From: Marinomonas spartinae
GTDB lineage: Bacteria; Pseudomonadota; Gammaproteobacteria; Pseudomonadales; Marinomonadaceae
Length of the DNA stretch: 35,429 nt
Assembly (NCBI RefSeq): GCF_016461715.1
Contig: NZ_JAEMUI010000033.1
Location: forward strand, 1 to 35,429
Direction: 5' to 3'
The notes below the pieces were generated by a model, which saw only the letters and a program-made list of their open reading frames with translations, searched no databases and was not told the origin of the DNA. Position numbers and translations under genes: made by a program. Shown here piece by piece: positions 15,635-23,941 of the stretch (the stretch's first letter is position 1; the number at the start of each line of letters is the position of its first letter).

Positions 15635-15839
15635 TGGCGTTTCAGGGCCAGTAAAAAATATTCTGTTTACCATCGAAAGACTAATTCATGCCTTACGTAA
15701 TATAGCGTTTAGATAAAGTGGGTCGTATAAAAGTTGTTCACACGCTTCTCGTTAAACATGATTTTTTGGTTACTTTTGCATCGCTTGGCAAAAGTAACAC
15801 GCCCAGCAGGGTGGAATAAACTGGCAGGTCAAAGTCATT
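15635..15839 (+). repeat. Diverged intergenic repeat, copy B
   Basis: This is the second copy of the element at 67-247, in the same orientation. Shared blocks are TGGCGTTTCAG (15635-15645), GTATAAAA (15725-15732), CACACG-TTCTCGTT, the TTGGCAAAA region, CAGGGTGGAATAAACT and TCAAAGTCATT. The TTACTTTTGC...GGCAAAAGTAAC part forms a dyad in this copy (about 15770-15798) that is decayed in copy A. It is non-coding and of unknown function. Confidence 0.7.
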
Positions 15840-15868
15840 GAGATATACATAAATATCTAAGAGGCAGC

Positions 15869-15898
15869 CCCATCCTCTTGAAGACAAAAGAGGATGGG
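15869..15898. terminator. 11-bp hairpin, possible terminator
   Basis: CCCATCCTCTT (15869-15879) pairs exactly with AAGAGGATGGG (15888-15898). It lies in the gap between the convergent sirtuin and ATP-grasp genes. No T-run follows on either side, so it may be part of the repeat and not a true terminator. Confidence 0.4.
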
Positions 15899-15935
15899 AC
15901 TTGGTTGATTAGTCGCTTTGATCTCTTGTGGTTTG

Positions 15936-15951
15936 TTGGACTAAAGTCCAG
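15936..15951. repeat. Short REP-like dyad at the end of the ATP-grasp gene
   Basis: TTGGACTAAAGTCCAG contains TGGACT and AGTCCA arms around AA. It lies 12 bases beyond the stop of the leftward ATP-grasp gene. Similar GGACTAAAGTCC-type palindromes are common intergenic repeats in proteobacteria, to my knowledge; only one copy was noticed in this window. Confidence 0.4.
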
Positions 15952-15962
15952 CCTACATGCCC

Positions 15963-17441
15963 TTAGGTTGGGGAATCCCCCCGTTTCATCTGCATGCGAC
16001 GCAAAAACTCAGACATGATTTGCATGTAAAGTTCGTCGCCGATGTATTTATCTTCTACGCCACGGTCAATACTGGGGTTATCGTTGACTTCGATGACATA
16101 ACCACGACCATTAATTTCTTTCACATCGACGCCGTATAGGCCATCACCAATGGGTTTAGTGGCTGCGATAGCCGCTTGTAGAACTCGGCGCGGCACTTCA
16201 AATGTAGGTAAGGTGTCAAAGCCGCCACTTTGGCTTTTGCTATCGCTATGTTGGTAAATCTGCCAATGGTTTTTTACCATGTAGTAGCGGCAAGCAAAAA
16301 GTGGTTTGTTGTTTAGGATACCAATGCGCCAGTCAAATTCTGTGTAAAGGTATTCTTGCACTAGGAGCAAAGAGGATTTCTTAAACAGCGTATTCAAACT
16401 CTCAGTTAAGGCTTCGCGGTTCTCGGCTTTGATCACGCCTTTAGAAAAGGCGCCATCAGGGATTTTCACTACCATCGGGTAGCTGATGGCCGCTTCCAAT
16501 GCGTCTTCTACGTTGCTCTCCCCCTTATGGACAATACGTGTTTTCGGACACGGTACTTTGTGGGTGTTGAATAAGTCGGCCAGGTAGACTTTGTTGGTGC
16601 AGCGCATGATGGATTGTGGATCATCCATGACAACCAAGCCTAGGCCTTCGGCTTTTTTCGCAAAGCGGTAGGTGTGGTGGTCTATGTTGGTGGTTTCGCG
16701 AATAAATAAACCATCGTATTCAGGCAGGCGCATAATGTCTTTTGGGCCAATGGTATCCACGTGGATGCCAAGTTGCTTACCCGCTTGGATGAATTTTTTA
16801 ATCGCTTGGCCGTCGCTCGGCGGAAGTTTTTCTTCTGGGTTCAGCAAAATCGCCATGTCGAATTTAGCGGCGCGTTGAATTCGACCTTTGCTCCATACTT
16901 TATTGCTGAAAGCTTCTAGAGACTCGGCGAATAGGGTTTCTTCCTCATCGTTTAGCTTGCTTTGCGAGGTGGTTTGCAGTGCGGTGACTTGCCACTCTTT
17001 GCGAAACTTTAAGGTGACTTCGAGTACAGGGCTTGGGAAACTTTCGAACAGTTTACGTGCAAATTCCTTCATTTCTGGATGAATCGTGCGACCAAATACG
17101 CAGTGGAATTTCATGTCCATTGGGGCTTCTGGCTTGGCGAGTTTCTTCGCTAACAGAGGTAACCATTGGGAAATTTCTAACTCATAGAGGTCTTTTTTAC
17201 TAAGGTCATTAAGCACACGGACAGATGGCATCACATGATGGCCACGGCTTTCTGCCAGTAATGAGCAATAATAGCCATCCGATAGGTATTTGCTACTTTT
17301 ACATAGGTTGATAATGCGCGTGCGACCTTGGCTCTTGTTGGTGGCCAAGTTTAGGTATTGAGTGAAAGTGATTACTCGATCACTGGGTAAAAACGCGGAC
17401 CAATCTTTGGCATGATCAACAACAATGTACGTCTGTGACAT
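15963..17441 (-). CDS. RimK-family ATP-grasp ligase with N-terminal RLAN domain
   Basis: The 492-residue protein has an N-terminal region typical of RimK-related ATP-grasp proteins (the RLAN type, about residues 1-170, with the YYCSLLAESRGHHVMPS segment). A pre-ATP-grasp part follows, then the ATP-grasp fold from about residue 285 on. YPMVVKIPDGAFSKGV is the ATP-binding Lys/Gly loop and VIEVNDNPSIDRGVED near the C-terminus is the metal-binding E-x-N. Such enzymes join an amino acid or small amine to a carboxylate with ATP. The substrate is unknown; by relation to RimK it could be a peptide or protein tail. It is divergent from a GNAT-C39 peptidase fusion, and this pairing is described for amidoligase systems (Iyer and colleagues, from memory). 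The two very likely act together. Confidence 0.85.
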   Translation of the reverse strand: MSQTYIVVDHAKDWSAFLPSDRVITFTQYLNLATNKSQGRTRIINLCKSSKYLSDGYYCSLLAESRGHHVMPSVRVLNDLSKKDLYELEISQWLPLLAKKLAKPEAPMDMKFHCVFGRTIHPEMKEFARKLFESFPSPVLEVTLKFRKEWQVTALQTTSQSKLNDEEETLFAESLEAFSNKVWSKGRIQRAAKFDMAILLNPEEKLPPSDGQAIKKFIQAGKQLGIHVDTIGPKDIMRLPEYDGLFIRETTNIDHHTYRFAKKAEGLGLVVMDDPQSIMRCTNKVYLADLFNTHKVPCPKTRIVHKGESNVEDALEAAISYPMVVKIPDGAFSKGVIKAENREALTESLNTLFKKSSLLLVQEYLYTEFDWRIGILNNKPLFACRYYMVKNHWQIYQHSDSKSQSGGFDTLPTFEVPRRVLQAAIAATKPIGDGLYGVDVKEINGRGYVIEVNDNPSIDRGVEDKYIGDELYMQIMSEFLRRMQMKRGDSPT

Positions 17442-17748
17442 GTGCTCTGTTTTTCCTTATGGTTGCAACGGTAACTTATGTAACGTTACTGGTGGGTCAT
17501 TGTTTTAAAAGAGGTTAAAAAACATTCTGAATTTGTGCGGATAGTGCGCTTAATTTTATGTTTTAACAATAGACTAAAATGAAGAATAAAATGTTTTTTT
17601 CGTACATTTTTAAGCTATCTTTTAAATAGGTTTCGCCCTAGAATTCGCGAAATCTCTCTCGTGAGTTTGGTGGTTCTCGTTGCCTTGGTTTGTGGCGAAA
17701 ACACTAGAAAAACGAGCCTACGACCTCCTGTCTTTTCTAAGGCGACAC
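17442..17748. promoter_or_regulatory. Divergent promoter region, ATP-grasp / GNAT-C39
   Basis: This 307-base gap separates the two divergent genes. It holds GTAAC repeats near 17480-17490, including the palindrome GTAACGTTAC, and a very AT-rich stretch (about 17505-17635), which is expected to contain the promoters. No clear operator for a known regulator could be named. Confidence 0.4.
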
Positions 17749-18921
17749 ATGACGACAACCACAACATTGACTCATCCTTCTACTGCAATCACCTCTAGCA
17801 ATGTTCGTTTAGCAACATTGGATGATCTGAAATCGCTTTTGTTACTTGAGGAGCGCTCTTTCTCTGGGGATCGTTTAAGCCGACGTAGCTTTCGTCGCGC
17901 CATAACGGGTGTAGGGTCTGCTCTATTAGTTGCTGTGTCCGATAAGACGTTACTGGGGTATGCCTTATTACATCTTCGACAAGGTACGCATTTGGCGCGT
18001 TTGTACTCTTTGGCAGTATCTCCAGAGGCGCGTGGTCTAGGGGTGGGTAAGCTATTGATTCAAGCTTGCGAGAAGAAGGCCGTCAAAAAGGGAAAATTGC
18101 TGCTACGCTTAGAAGTGAGCGATGTGAATCATAATGCGATTGGTTTATACCAAAAAATGGGGTACCGAGAATTTGGTCATTATGATGCATATTACGAAGA
18201 TCAGACAGATGCGATTCGTATGCAAAAGCGTTTACGCCATGCGGGAGATGAGCAAACGACACGAGCGATTCCCTGGCTAGCGCAAGGAACGCCCTTTACT
18301 TGTGGACCAGCCTCATTGCAGATGGTGTTGTCTGCTTTGCATCCAAGTTATCAAGCGACGCCAGATGATGAGTTGGAAATCTGGCGAGAAGCGACAACGA
18401 TATTTATGACATCGGGCCATGGCGGGTGTCATCCTATGGGATTGGCACTAGCAGCCGAGAAACGAGGCTTGACTGCCAATATTTGGTTGAGTGACAACGG
18501 GCCGCTATTTGTTGACAGTGTTCGGGATGAGCTTAAGAAAAATGTCATCACGCGAGTACATCAAGGTTTTGTAAAGCAATGCGATGAGGCGAGTGTACCA
18601 ATACATTATGCTGTGATGCCCTTAGCTCAGTTGATTGAAGCGTTTGATTCTGGAGCGCTTGCAATCATCCTGATTAGTACTTTTCGCATGGATGGCAAAA
18701 AATCGCCCCATTGGGTGGTGATGTCTGGTTATGATGAGCACAGTATTCTCGTTCATGACCCAGACTTAGATGATGATAAAAAATTACCAGACGATCCGCC
18801 AAGCCCATTGGATTGTCAATATGTGCCCATTGCTCGGGATGAGTTCGAAAAGATGTCTCGTTTTGGTAGGAGCCGGTTGCAAGCGACGGTTGTGTTGATG
18901 AAAAGAAACCAGTCACGATAG
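17749..18921 (+). CDS. GNAT acetyltransferase fused to C39-like peptidase
   Basis: The product (390 residues from ATG 17749) is a two-domain fusion. Residues about 20-165 are a GNAT domain, with LYSLAVSPEARGLGVGKLL as acetyl-CoA loop and GLYQKMGYREFG near its end. Residues about 180-380 are a papain-like C39-type peptidase, with catalytic Cys185 in TPFTCGPASLQM, His321 in SPHWVVMSGYD and a following Asp in VHDPD. There is no signal peptide or membrane segment, so it should be cytoplasmic. I chose ATG 17749 over an upstream in-frame TTG because AAGG lies about 6 bases before it and the fold starts after it. It is divergent from the RimK-like ligase. A plausible role is trimming and acetylating a peptide that the ligase extends; that is inference. 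Confidence 0.87.
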   Translation: MTTTTTLTHPSTAITSSNVRLATLDDLKSLLLLEERSFSGDRLSRRSFRRAITGVGSALLVAVSDKTLLGYALLHLRQGTHLARLYSLAVSPEARGLGVGKLLIQACEKKAVKKGKLLLRLEVSDVNHNAIGLYQKMGYREFGHYDAYYEDQTDAIRMQKRLRHAGDEQTTRAIPWLAQGTPFTCGPASLQMVLSALHPSYQATPDDELEIWREATTIFMTSGHGGCHPMGLALAAEKRGLTANIWLSDNGPLFVDSVRDELKKNVITRVHQGFVKQCDEASVPIHYAVMPLAQLIEAFDSGALAIILISTFRMDGKKSPHWVVMSGYDEHSILVHDPDLDDDKKLPDDPPSPLDCQYVPIARDEFEKMSRFGRSRLQATVVLMKRNQSR

Positions 18922-19032
18922 AAGCTTGTTGTTTGGGGAGCAGGAGAAGAATAACAATTTGTCTAGGAATATTTTGTAAACTTACTAATTGCTGATTTAT
19001 CGTCCCTGCATTAATCTATAACAAATTATTAT

Positions 19033-20538
19033 ATGGAATGGATGATGAAAAAAAGTGAGGTCAAAGGAGGGTCAAAAGTCATAAAGAATAATGACTTAGA
19101 CGATGAGCCTTTTTTTTCTCAACTGCTAACCTATTTGCCTATGGGCGGCATGGTGGTGAATACAGATTCTGTTATTCTCTTAGCTAATGAGACTTTATCA
19201 GACATATTAGGCTATTCAACAGATGAGCTTGTTGGTATGGATGTTGACTCGTTGCTACCTAGTCAGTTTCAAACCAATCATAAAAAGCTTATGCAAGGCT
19301 TTTTCAAGCATCCTCACAAACGCAAAATGGGCAAAGGGCAGGCTCTGTTTGCGCGCTGTAAAGACGGCAAGCACATTCCAATAGAAATTGGGTTAAACCC
19401 GATAGAACAGAAAGGCCAAATTTTTGTTTTAGCGACTTTGATCGATCTTTCCATGCGAGATCGTGCGAGAAATATGTTTCAACGATCCATCGAAGATGCG
19501 CCTCATGGTGTGCTGGTTGTGGATTCTGATGGCGTGATTCGTTTAACGAATAGTATGTTGTGTCAATGTTTTGGTTATACCTCGGGTGAGTTGTTGGATC
19601 AACCTTTAGAGATGTTGCTGCCAAGTCGCTATCGAAAAAATCATGATCATTTGCGTCGGTCCTTTCATCAAAACCCCATGCCTCGAATGATGGGGGTGGG
19701 ACGAGATTTGACGGCTTTACATAAAGATGGCCGTGAGTTTCCTGTGGAAATAGGTCTTAGTCCCTTTGAAGACGAAGATAATAATGACATGGTGTTAGTC
19801 TCTTTATTGGATATCACACAGCGTAAACGCATGGAGCAAAAACTGCGGGAAACCAATACCAATTTAGAAGAGTTTACCTATGTTGCGTCCCATGATTTGC
19901 GTTCGCCGTTGCGGGGGATTGCGGATTTATTAGAGTGGATTAAAGAAGATCTTGGTCCTGATGCACTTCCAGATGTCACCCATAACCTCAACCGAATCGA
20001 TATTCGCATTAAGCGGATGGAACAACTCATCGACAATTTATTGACCTACGCACGAGCTGGAAAAGTTGAGTCTAATGTCCAAGAAATCGAAATAAATACA
20101 CTGCTTGATAATATCGTCGAATTATTAGAGGTGCCCGAAGGGATTAAGATAATACGAGATGTCCAGTTTGAGCGTTTCATGTCGGTATGGACTCCGCTGG
20201 AAACGGTGATGCGTAATCTAATCAGTAACGCCATTAAGCATCATGACCGGGATTCGGGCACGATTGTCGTGTGTTGCAAGGTTGAAAATAGTTTTTGTCA
20301 TTTTAGTGTTTGTGATGATGGACCTGGTGTGCCTGAGGCGGCGTATCAACGTATTTTTCGATTATTTCAAACGGTGACATCCAGTGAGCGCAGTGGAACG
20401 GGCATCGGCCTTTCTGTTAGTCGACGCTTGGTTGAAACACACGGTGGACGTATTAGTGTTGAGAAAAACGAACACCAACGCGGTGTTACCTTCCATGTTT
20501 GGTGGCCACGATTTTTAAGGAAAGATACCCATGAGTAA
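19033..20538 (+). CDS. Soluble PAS-PAS sensor histidine kinase
   Basis: The 501-residue kinase has no membrane segment. Two PAS domains of very similar build lie at about residues 22-145 and 148-265, each with an MG-G--L-A--KDG loop and a EIGL-P strand. The HisKA helix carries His287 in ASHDLRSP. The HATPase domain has the N box NLISNAIKHH, the G1 box DDGPGVP and the G2 box GTGIGLS. It should sense a cytoplasmic signal, possibly redox or a ligand held by a PAS domain; no haem or flavin residues can be named. The stop overlaps the next gene, a single-domain receiver, by 8 bases, so the two are co-translated. In-frame ATGs at 19042 and 19045 are alternative starts. Confidence 0.9.
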   Translation: MEWMMKKSEVKGGSKVIKNNDLDDEPFFSQLLTYLPMGGMVVNTDSVILLANETLSDILGYSTDELVGMDVDSLLPSQFQTNHKKLMQGFFKHPHKRKMGKGQALFARCKDGKHIPIEIGLNPIEQKGQIFVLATLIDLSMRDRARNMFQRSIEDAPHGVLVVDSDGVIRLTNSMLCQCFGYTSGELLDQPLEMLLPSRYRKNHDHLRRSFHQNPMPRMMGVGRDLTALHKDGREFPVEIGLSPFEDEDNNDMVLVSLLDITQRKRMEQKLRETNTNLEEFTYVASHDLRSPLRGIADLLEWIKEDLGPDALPDVTHNLNRIDIRIKRMEQLIDNLLTYARAGKVESNVQEIEINTLLDNIVELLEVPEGIKIIRDVQFERFMSVWTPLETVMRNLISNAIKHHDRDSGTIVVCCKVENSFCHFSVCDDGPGVPEAAYQRIFRLFQTVTSSERSGTGIGLSVSRRLVETHGGRISVEKNEHQRGVTFHVWWPRFLRKDTHE

Positions 20539-20956
20539 AGAATTAAGTGTTCTTATTGTCGAAGATGATGATGTGTCAGCTGAGTCGATCACCCGTAGTC
20601 TGAGAATAGTCGCACCAGACATCGGCATTATTCATGCGGAAGAGGGTAAAACGGCCATAGCAATACTTGAAAAAACACACCCAGATAAGGTTATAAAGTC
20701 ACCCTTTTTGGTGTTGTTGGATTTAAATATGCCAGTTATGAATGGCTTTGAGTTTTTAGAGTACATTCGTGATAGTAAAAATTTGCAAGACACTGTCATT
20801 TTTATTCTGACGACATCAAATGATGACACTGACCGTTCTCGGGCTTATGCGAACAATGTTGCAGGTTATATGGTTAAGTCTGAAGTTGGCCCGCAATTTG
20901 CGAAATTGACCACTTTATTAAGTGCGTATCGAAACGCTGTTGAACTGAATAGTTGA
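20531..20956 (+). CDS. Single-domain response regulator (Rcp1-like receiver)
   Basis: The 141-residue protein is a lone CheY-like receiver. It has the acidic cluster EDDD near residues 11-14, the phospho-acceptor Asp64 in LLDLNMPVMNG, the conserved Thr in ILTTSN, and a Lys in YMVKSE. The latter sequence matches the receiver type paired with phytochrome-like or PAS kinases. It has no output domain, so it must act by protein contact or as a phosphate relay. It overlaps the kinase gene by 8 bases and is followed after 10 bases by the REC-GGDEF-EAL gene. The likely route is kinase to receiver, with signal output through c-di-GMP. Confidence 0.92.
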   Translation: MSKELSVLIVEDDDVSAESITRSLRIVAPDIGIIHAEEGKTAIAILEKTHPDKVIKSPFLVLLDLNMPVMNGFEFLEYIRDSKNLQDTVIFILTTSNDDTDRSRAYANNVAGYMVKSEVGPQFAKLTTLLSAYRNAVELNS

Positions 20957-20966
20957 GGAAGGGAGC

Positions 20967-22685
20967 ATGGATGTTTCGAATAGTTCTGAGGTGGATGTGA
21001 TAAGGTTGTTGATTGTCGATGATGACGATGTAGACCGTGAGCGCTTACGTAGGATGCTGTCTAAATCTGACATAGAAACGCTTGTATCTGAGGCGTCTTC
21101 TTTGGAGGATTCCATGAATTTTTTAAAAGGGGGGGAGTTTGACTGTGTCATTGTTGACTACCGTTTGGGGATAAATTCAGGGCTTGCTCTGCTTAATAGT
21201 ATTCGGACCACATTAGAGAACCGATGTGCGGTTATTATGGTAACCGGACTGGGTGATGAAGAGGTTGCGGCTGAAGCTATGCGTTTAGGGGCGAGTGATT
21301 ATCTATTGAAAAATCAATTGCAAAGCCCTCAATTGATACGGGCAGTTATCAGTGCCGTGCATCGTGCTGAGCTGGAAAAGAAGCTTCACGATATGGCGCA
21401 TTATGACAGTTTAACGGGATTAGCTAGCCGACCACTTCTGCTTAAGCATTTACAAAAAGCAATTGTAGATAAAGAACCCTCCGCCGTCGCGTTTCTCGAC
21501 TTAGATAATTTTAAACCGGTGAACGATAATTATGGTCATGATATTGGCGACTTCGTTCTCGTAACGATTGCAGATCGACTTAAGCAAATAATACGAACAA
21601 ATGACACCCTGTCGCGTATTGGAGGGGATGAATTTGTGTTGTTATTACGTGGCGTTGCGAATGAAGAACAGTGTGTCACGTTTCTTAATCTACTGCTTGA
21701 GGTCGTGAATAGACCGATTGAGCTTGAAGAGTTTGAGAGTTTTGTTCAGGTGTCAGCAAGTATTGGTGTCACCTTAGTCTCCAATGACAGTTTAGACGCC
21801 GATACGGTGGTTCGGCGAGCAGATCAAACCATGTATCAAGCGAAAAATTTGGGCAGAAATAACATTGTCTTTTTTGATCCAGAGGAAGAGCGTCGGCTAC
21901 ATGAGCGAAGAGTCATGTTGCAAGCCGCTGAACGTGGCGTTGTTCGGCATGAATTTGAACTCCATTACCAACCGCAAATCGATATGGTAAATCACCGTTT
22001 AAAAGGGGTGGAAGCACTTATTCGTTGGAATCACCCAAGCAAAGGGTTTTTATACCCCGGGGACTTTACTGAAGCTTTGGAACATCCAAACACAGGGATT
22101 GTCATAGGGGAGTGGGTATTGGAAGAAGCATTGCGACAACTTGCCATTTGGGACAGGGATGACCTTGTTGTCAGTGTTAATATTGCCCCTGCTCATTTGC
22201 TGAGTAATGGGTTTGTCCCGCAACTTGAGCGATTATTGAAAAATATGCCTAATATTAACCCAAAGTCCTTAGAAATTGAGATTTTAGAAACTGTTTCAAT
22301 GGCGGATATACACAGTGCCGTTGAGGTAGTGAAAGCCTGCTGTGAATTGGGGGTTCGAGTCGCACTAGACGACTTTGGTACAGGGTATTCCTCTCTTAAT
22401 TATTTGAAAAAGTTGCCTCTGGACACGTTAAAAATCGATAAAAGCTTTATTCAGAACATACTGTCCAATCAGGACGATAGAGCGATTGTTGCTTGTGTTG
22501 CTGAGCTTAGTCAGGCGTTTAAATACGACTTGATAGCGGAAGGTGTTGAATCATTCGATCATATGCAATCGCTGATCGAGATAGGTTGTCATCTAGGACA
22601 AGGATATTATATTGCTAGACCTATGTCTGCTGACAAAATGACGCAATGGATTGATCAATACAATAAAGGCCCTCAGTTACATTAA
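20967..22685 (+). CDS. REC-GGDEF-EAL c-di-GMP turnover protein
   Basis: The 572-residue response regulator has a receiver (about residues 10-125, acceptor Asp64 in VIVDYRLG), a GGDEF domain with intact GGDEF at 219-223 and an I-site RTND at 210-213, and an EAL domain starting at Glu349 (EALIRW). The EAL domain keeps the acidic EILET motif, the DDFGTGYSS loop and AEGVES. Both catalytic halves therefore look competent: c-di-GMP synthesis with product feedback, and hydrolysis. The balance is probably set by phosphorylation. The Asn motif reads VNIAPAHL where VNISARHL-type is usual. The gene has GAGGAAGGGAG in front and ends the three-gene operon. A LapA-type adhesin, a typical c-di-GMP target, lies about 12 kb away. 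Confidence 0.93.
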   Translation: MDVSNSSEVDVIRLLIVDDDDVDRERLRRMLSKSDIETLVSEASSLEDSMNFLKGGEFDCVIVDYRLGINSGLALLNSIRTTLENRCAVIMVTGLGDEEVAAEAMRLGASDYLLKNQLQSPQLIRAVISAVHRAELEKKLHDMAHYDSLTGLASRPLLLKHLQKAIVDKEPSAVAFLDLDNFKPVNDNYGHDIGDFVLVTIADRLKQIIRTNDTLSRIGGDEFVLLLRGVANEEQCVTFLNLLLEVVNRPIELEEFESFVQVSASIGVTLVSNDSLDADTVVRRADQTMYQAKNLGRNNIVFFDPEEERRLHERRVMLQAAERGVVRHEFELHYQPQIDMVNHRLKGVEALIRWNHPSKGFLYPGDFTEALEHPNTGIVIGEWVLEEALRQLAIWDRDDLVVSVNIAPAHLLSNGFVPQLERLLKNMPNINPKSLEIEILETVSMADIHSAVEVVKACCELGVRVALDDFGTGYSSLNYLKKLPLDTLKIDKSFIQNILSNQDDRAIVACVAELSQAFKYDLIAEGVESFDHMQSLIEIGCHLGQGYYIARPMSADKMTQWIDQYNKGPQLH

Positions 22686-23065
22686 CTATTTGTTTTCTAA
22701 AAAATATTCCTCTTGTTCTTCGCTATGACTATCTCACCCAATGTGGGATGGGCTTTGCGTGCACTCCCTGTCTACGCCTTTTATGGTGCCATGACGCCTA
22801 ACTAAAACTCATGTCTAAAGTCTTATGATTTTTCATATTTGATAGTATTAAGTTATAGAGTGAATGCAAAAAAGCTATTTGCAATGCTTGACTCATGGAT
22901 AGATTAGTGAGATAACGAAAACGTTTTTGTTGTATTTCGAAAATTAATTGTAGAAAATCGAAAATTCGTTGTATAACGAAAATAAATAATCAAATAGCGA
23001 AACAAGCATAAACAGTAGATGACTCATAATAGTCAAATAATAATAAAATACAGGGGATAACTAAG
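22686..23065. other. Intergenic region before glpF
   Basis: These 380 bases hold no gene. The first half has a weak CCCAATGTGGG dyad near 22737-22747, with no clear T-run after the signalling operon. The second half is very AT-rich and carries the phased CGAAA array described separately. CAGGGGATAA supplies a ribosome site just before glpF. Confidence 0.6.
22912..23003 (+). promoter_or_regulatory. Phased CGAAA operator array before glpFK (candidate GlpR sites)
   Basis: The pentamer CGAAA occurs five times in one orientation, starting at 22916, 22938, 22959, 22977 and 22998, so spacings are 22, 21, 18 and 21 bases, near two helical turns. ATAACGAAAA occurs exactly twice (22912-22921 and 22973-22982). 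Two boxes join with TTCG to form dyads (TTTCGAAA at 22936-22943; TCGAAAATTCG at 22958-22968). DeoR-family GlpR repressors bind TTCG/CGAA-type repeats before glycerol genes, so I assign it to GlpR by inference. No glpR gene is in the window. Confidence 0.65.
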
Positions 23066-23917
23066 ATGAAAGAGCTAGCTAAGCCTACCTTGATGGGGGA
23101 GTGCATTGCGGAGGTGATAGGTACTGGTTTATTTATGTTTATCGGTACGGCGTGTGTGGCTGCGTTGGTCACGACGGGAGCCCAATATGGTCAATGGGAG
23201 ATTAGTATTATTTGGGGGCTTGCGGTTGCTATTGCCATCTATGCTGTTGCTGGCGTCTCGGGGGCACACATTAACCCTGCTGTCACCTTAGCACTTGCGA
23301 CCTTTATGGGGTTTGAATGGCGTAAAGTGCCTTTCTTTATCATTGCTCAGTTTGTTGGTTCCGCGCTTGGAGTAAGTTTAACATATTTCCTTTATGGTCC
23401 GGTGATTTCTGAATGGGAGTTAGCGCACCATGTTGTACGAGGTACCGCCTCAGGCTTGCAAACTGCAGGCATCTTTACCACATTCGCCAATGCTAATATC
23501 AGTTATTTTCATGCCATGCTAGTTGAGCTGAGCATCACGGCATTATTAATGTACTGCGTTTTGGCGCTTACCGATGATAAAAATGGTGGTGCTAAGGGTC
23601 CCCTTGCAGGGCTTTTCATTGGGTTGGTAGTCGCGATTATTGGTGCATCTGTTGGGCCGTTAACAGGCTTTGCTATGAACCCCGCTCGTGATTTCGCTCC
23701 GCGCCTTTTGATTGATTTTCTGGGGTGGGGGCATGTTGTGATGACAGGTGGTCGTCATATGCTTTATGCATGGGTACCGATTGTTGGTCCTATTTTAGGT
23801 GCGCAATTGGGGGCGTTTATTTATACACGGTTCGTGAGCCCTTCTCTACCAGCCAATATAGAAGAGAAAATTGAATTGGAGCAGTCTGTTTCGATGGCGT
23901 CAGCAGTAAAAAAATAA
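23066..23917 (+). CDS. glpF: Glycerol uptake facilitator, aquaglyceroporin
   Basis: The 283-residue membrane protein is an MIP-family channel. The two pore motifs are intact: NPA at 70-72 (in GAHINPAVT) and NPA at 205-207. The second continues NPARDFAPRL, where the Asp after Arg is the mark of the glycerol-conducting GlpF type as opposed to water-specific aquaporins. Six membrane segments and two half-helices can be traced. It lets glycerol diffuse into the cell. glpK follows after 24 bases with a strong AAGGAGAA site, so uptake and phosphorylation are in one operon under the upstream CGAAA array. The C-terminal tail is short, charged and cytoplasmic. glpD and glpR are not in the window. Confidence 0.95.
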   Translation: MKELAKPTLMGECIAEVIGTGLFMFIGTACVAALVTTGAQYGQWEISIIWGLAVAIAIYAVAGVSGAHINPAVTLALATFMGFEWRKVPFFIIAQFVGSALGVSLTYFLYGPVISEWELAHHVVRGTASGLQTAGIFTTFANANISYFHAMLVELSITALLMYCVLALTDDKNGGAKGPLAGLFIGLVVAIIGASVGPLTGFAMNPARDFAPRLLIDFLGWGHVVMTGGRHMLYAWVPIVGPILGAQLGAFIYTRFVSPSLPANIEEKIELEQSVSMASAVKK

Positions 23918-23941
23918 ATCATAACAATAAGGAGAACAGCA

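Larger units (their letters stand above)
15548..15962. other. Convergent intergenic region made of repeats and hairpins
   Basis: There is no gene in these 415 bases between two convergent genes. From left to right it holds a small GCAAT/ATTGC hairpin near 15612-15626, the dispersed repeat copy B (15635-15839), a perfect 11-bp hairpin (15869-15879 with 15888-15898), and a short GGACT-AA-AGTCC dyad (within 15936-15951). Its density of small inverted repeats suggests a landing or spreading site of non-coding repeats. Confidence 0.65.

Noticed and set aside
17680..17748. TTG start extending the GNAT-C39 protein
   Set aside because: The added 23 residues are outside the fold, and ATG 17749 has an AAGG at good distance.
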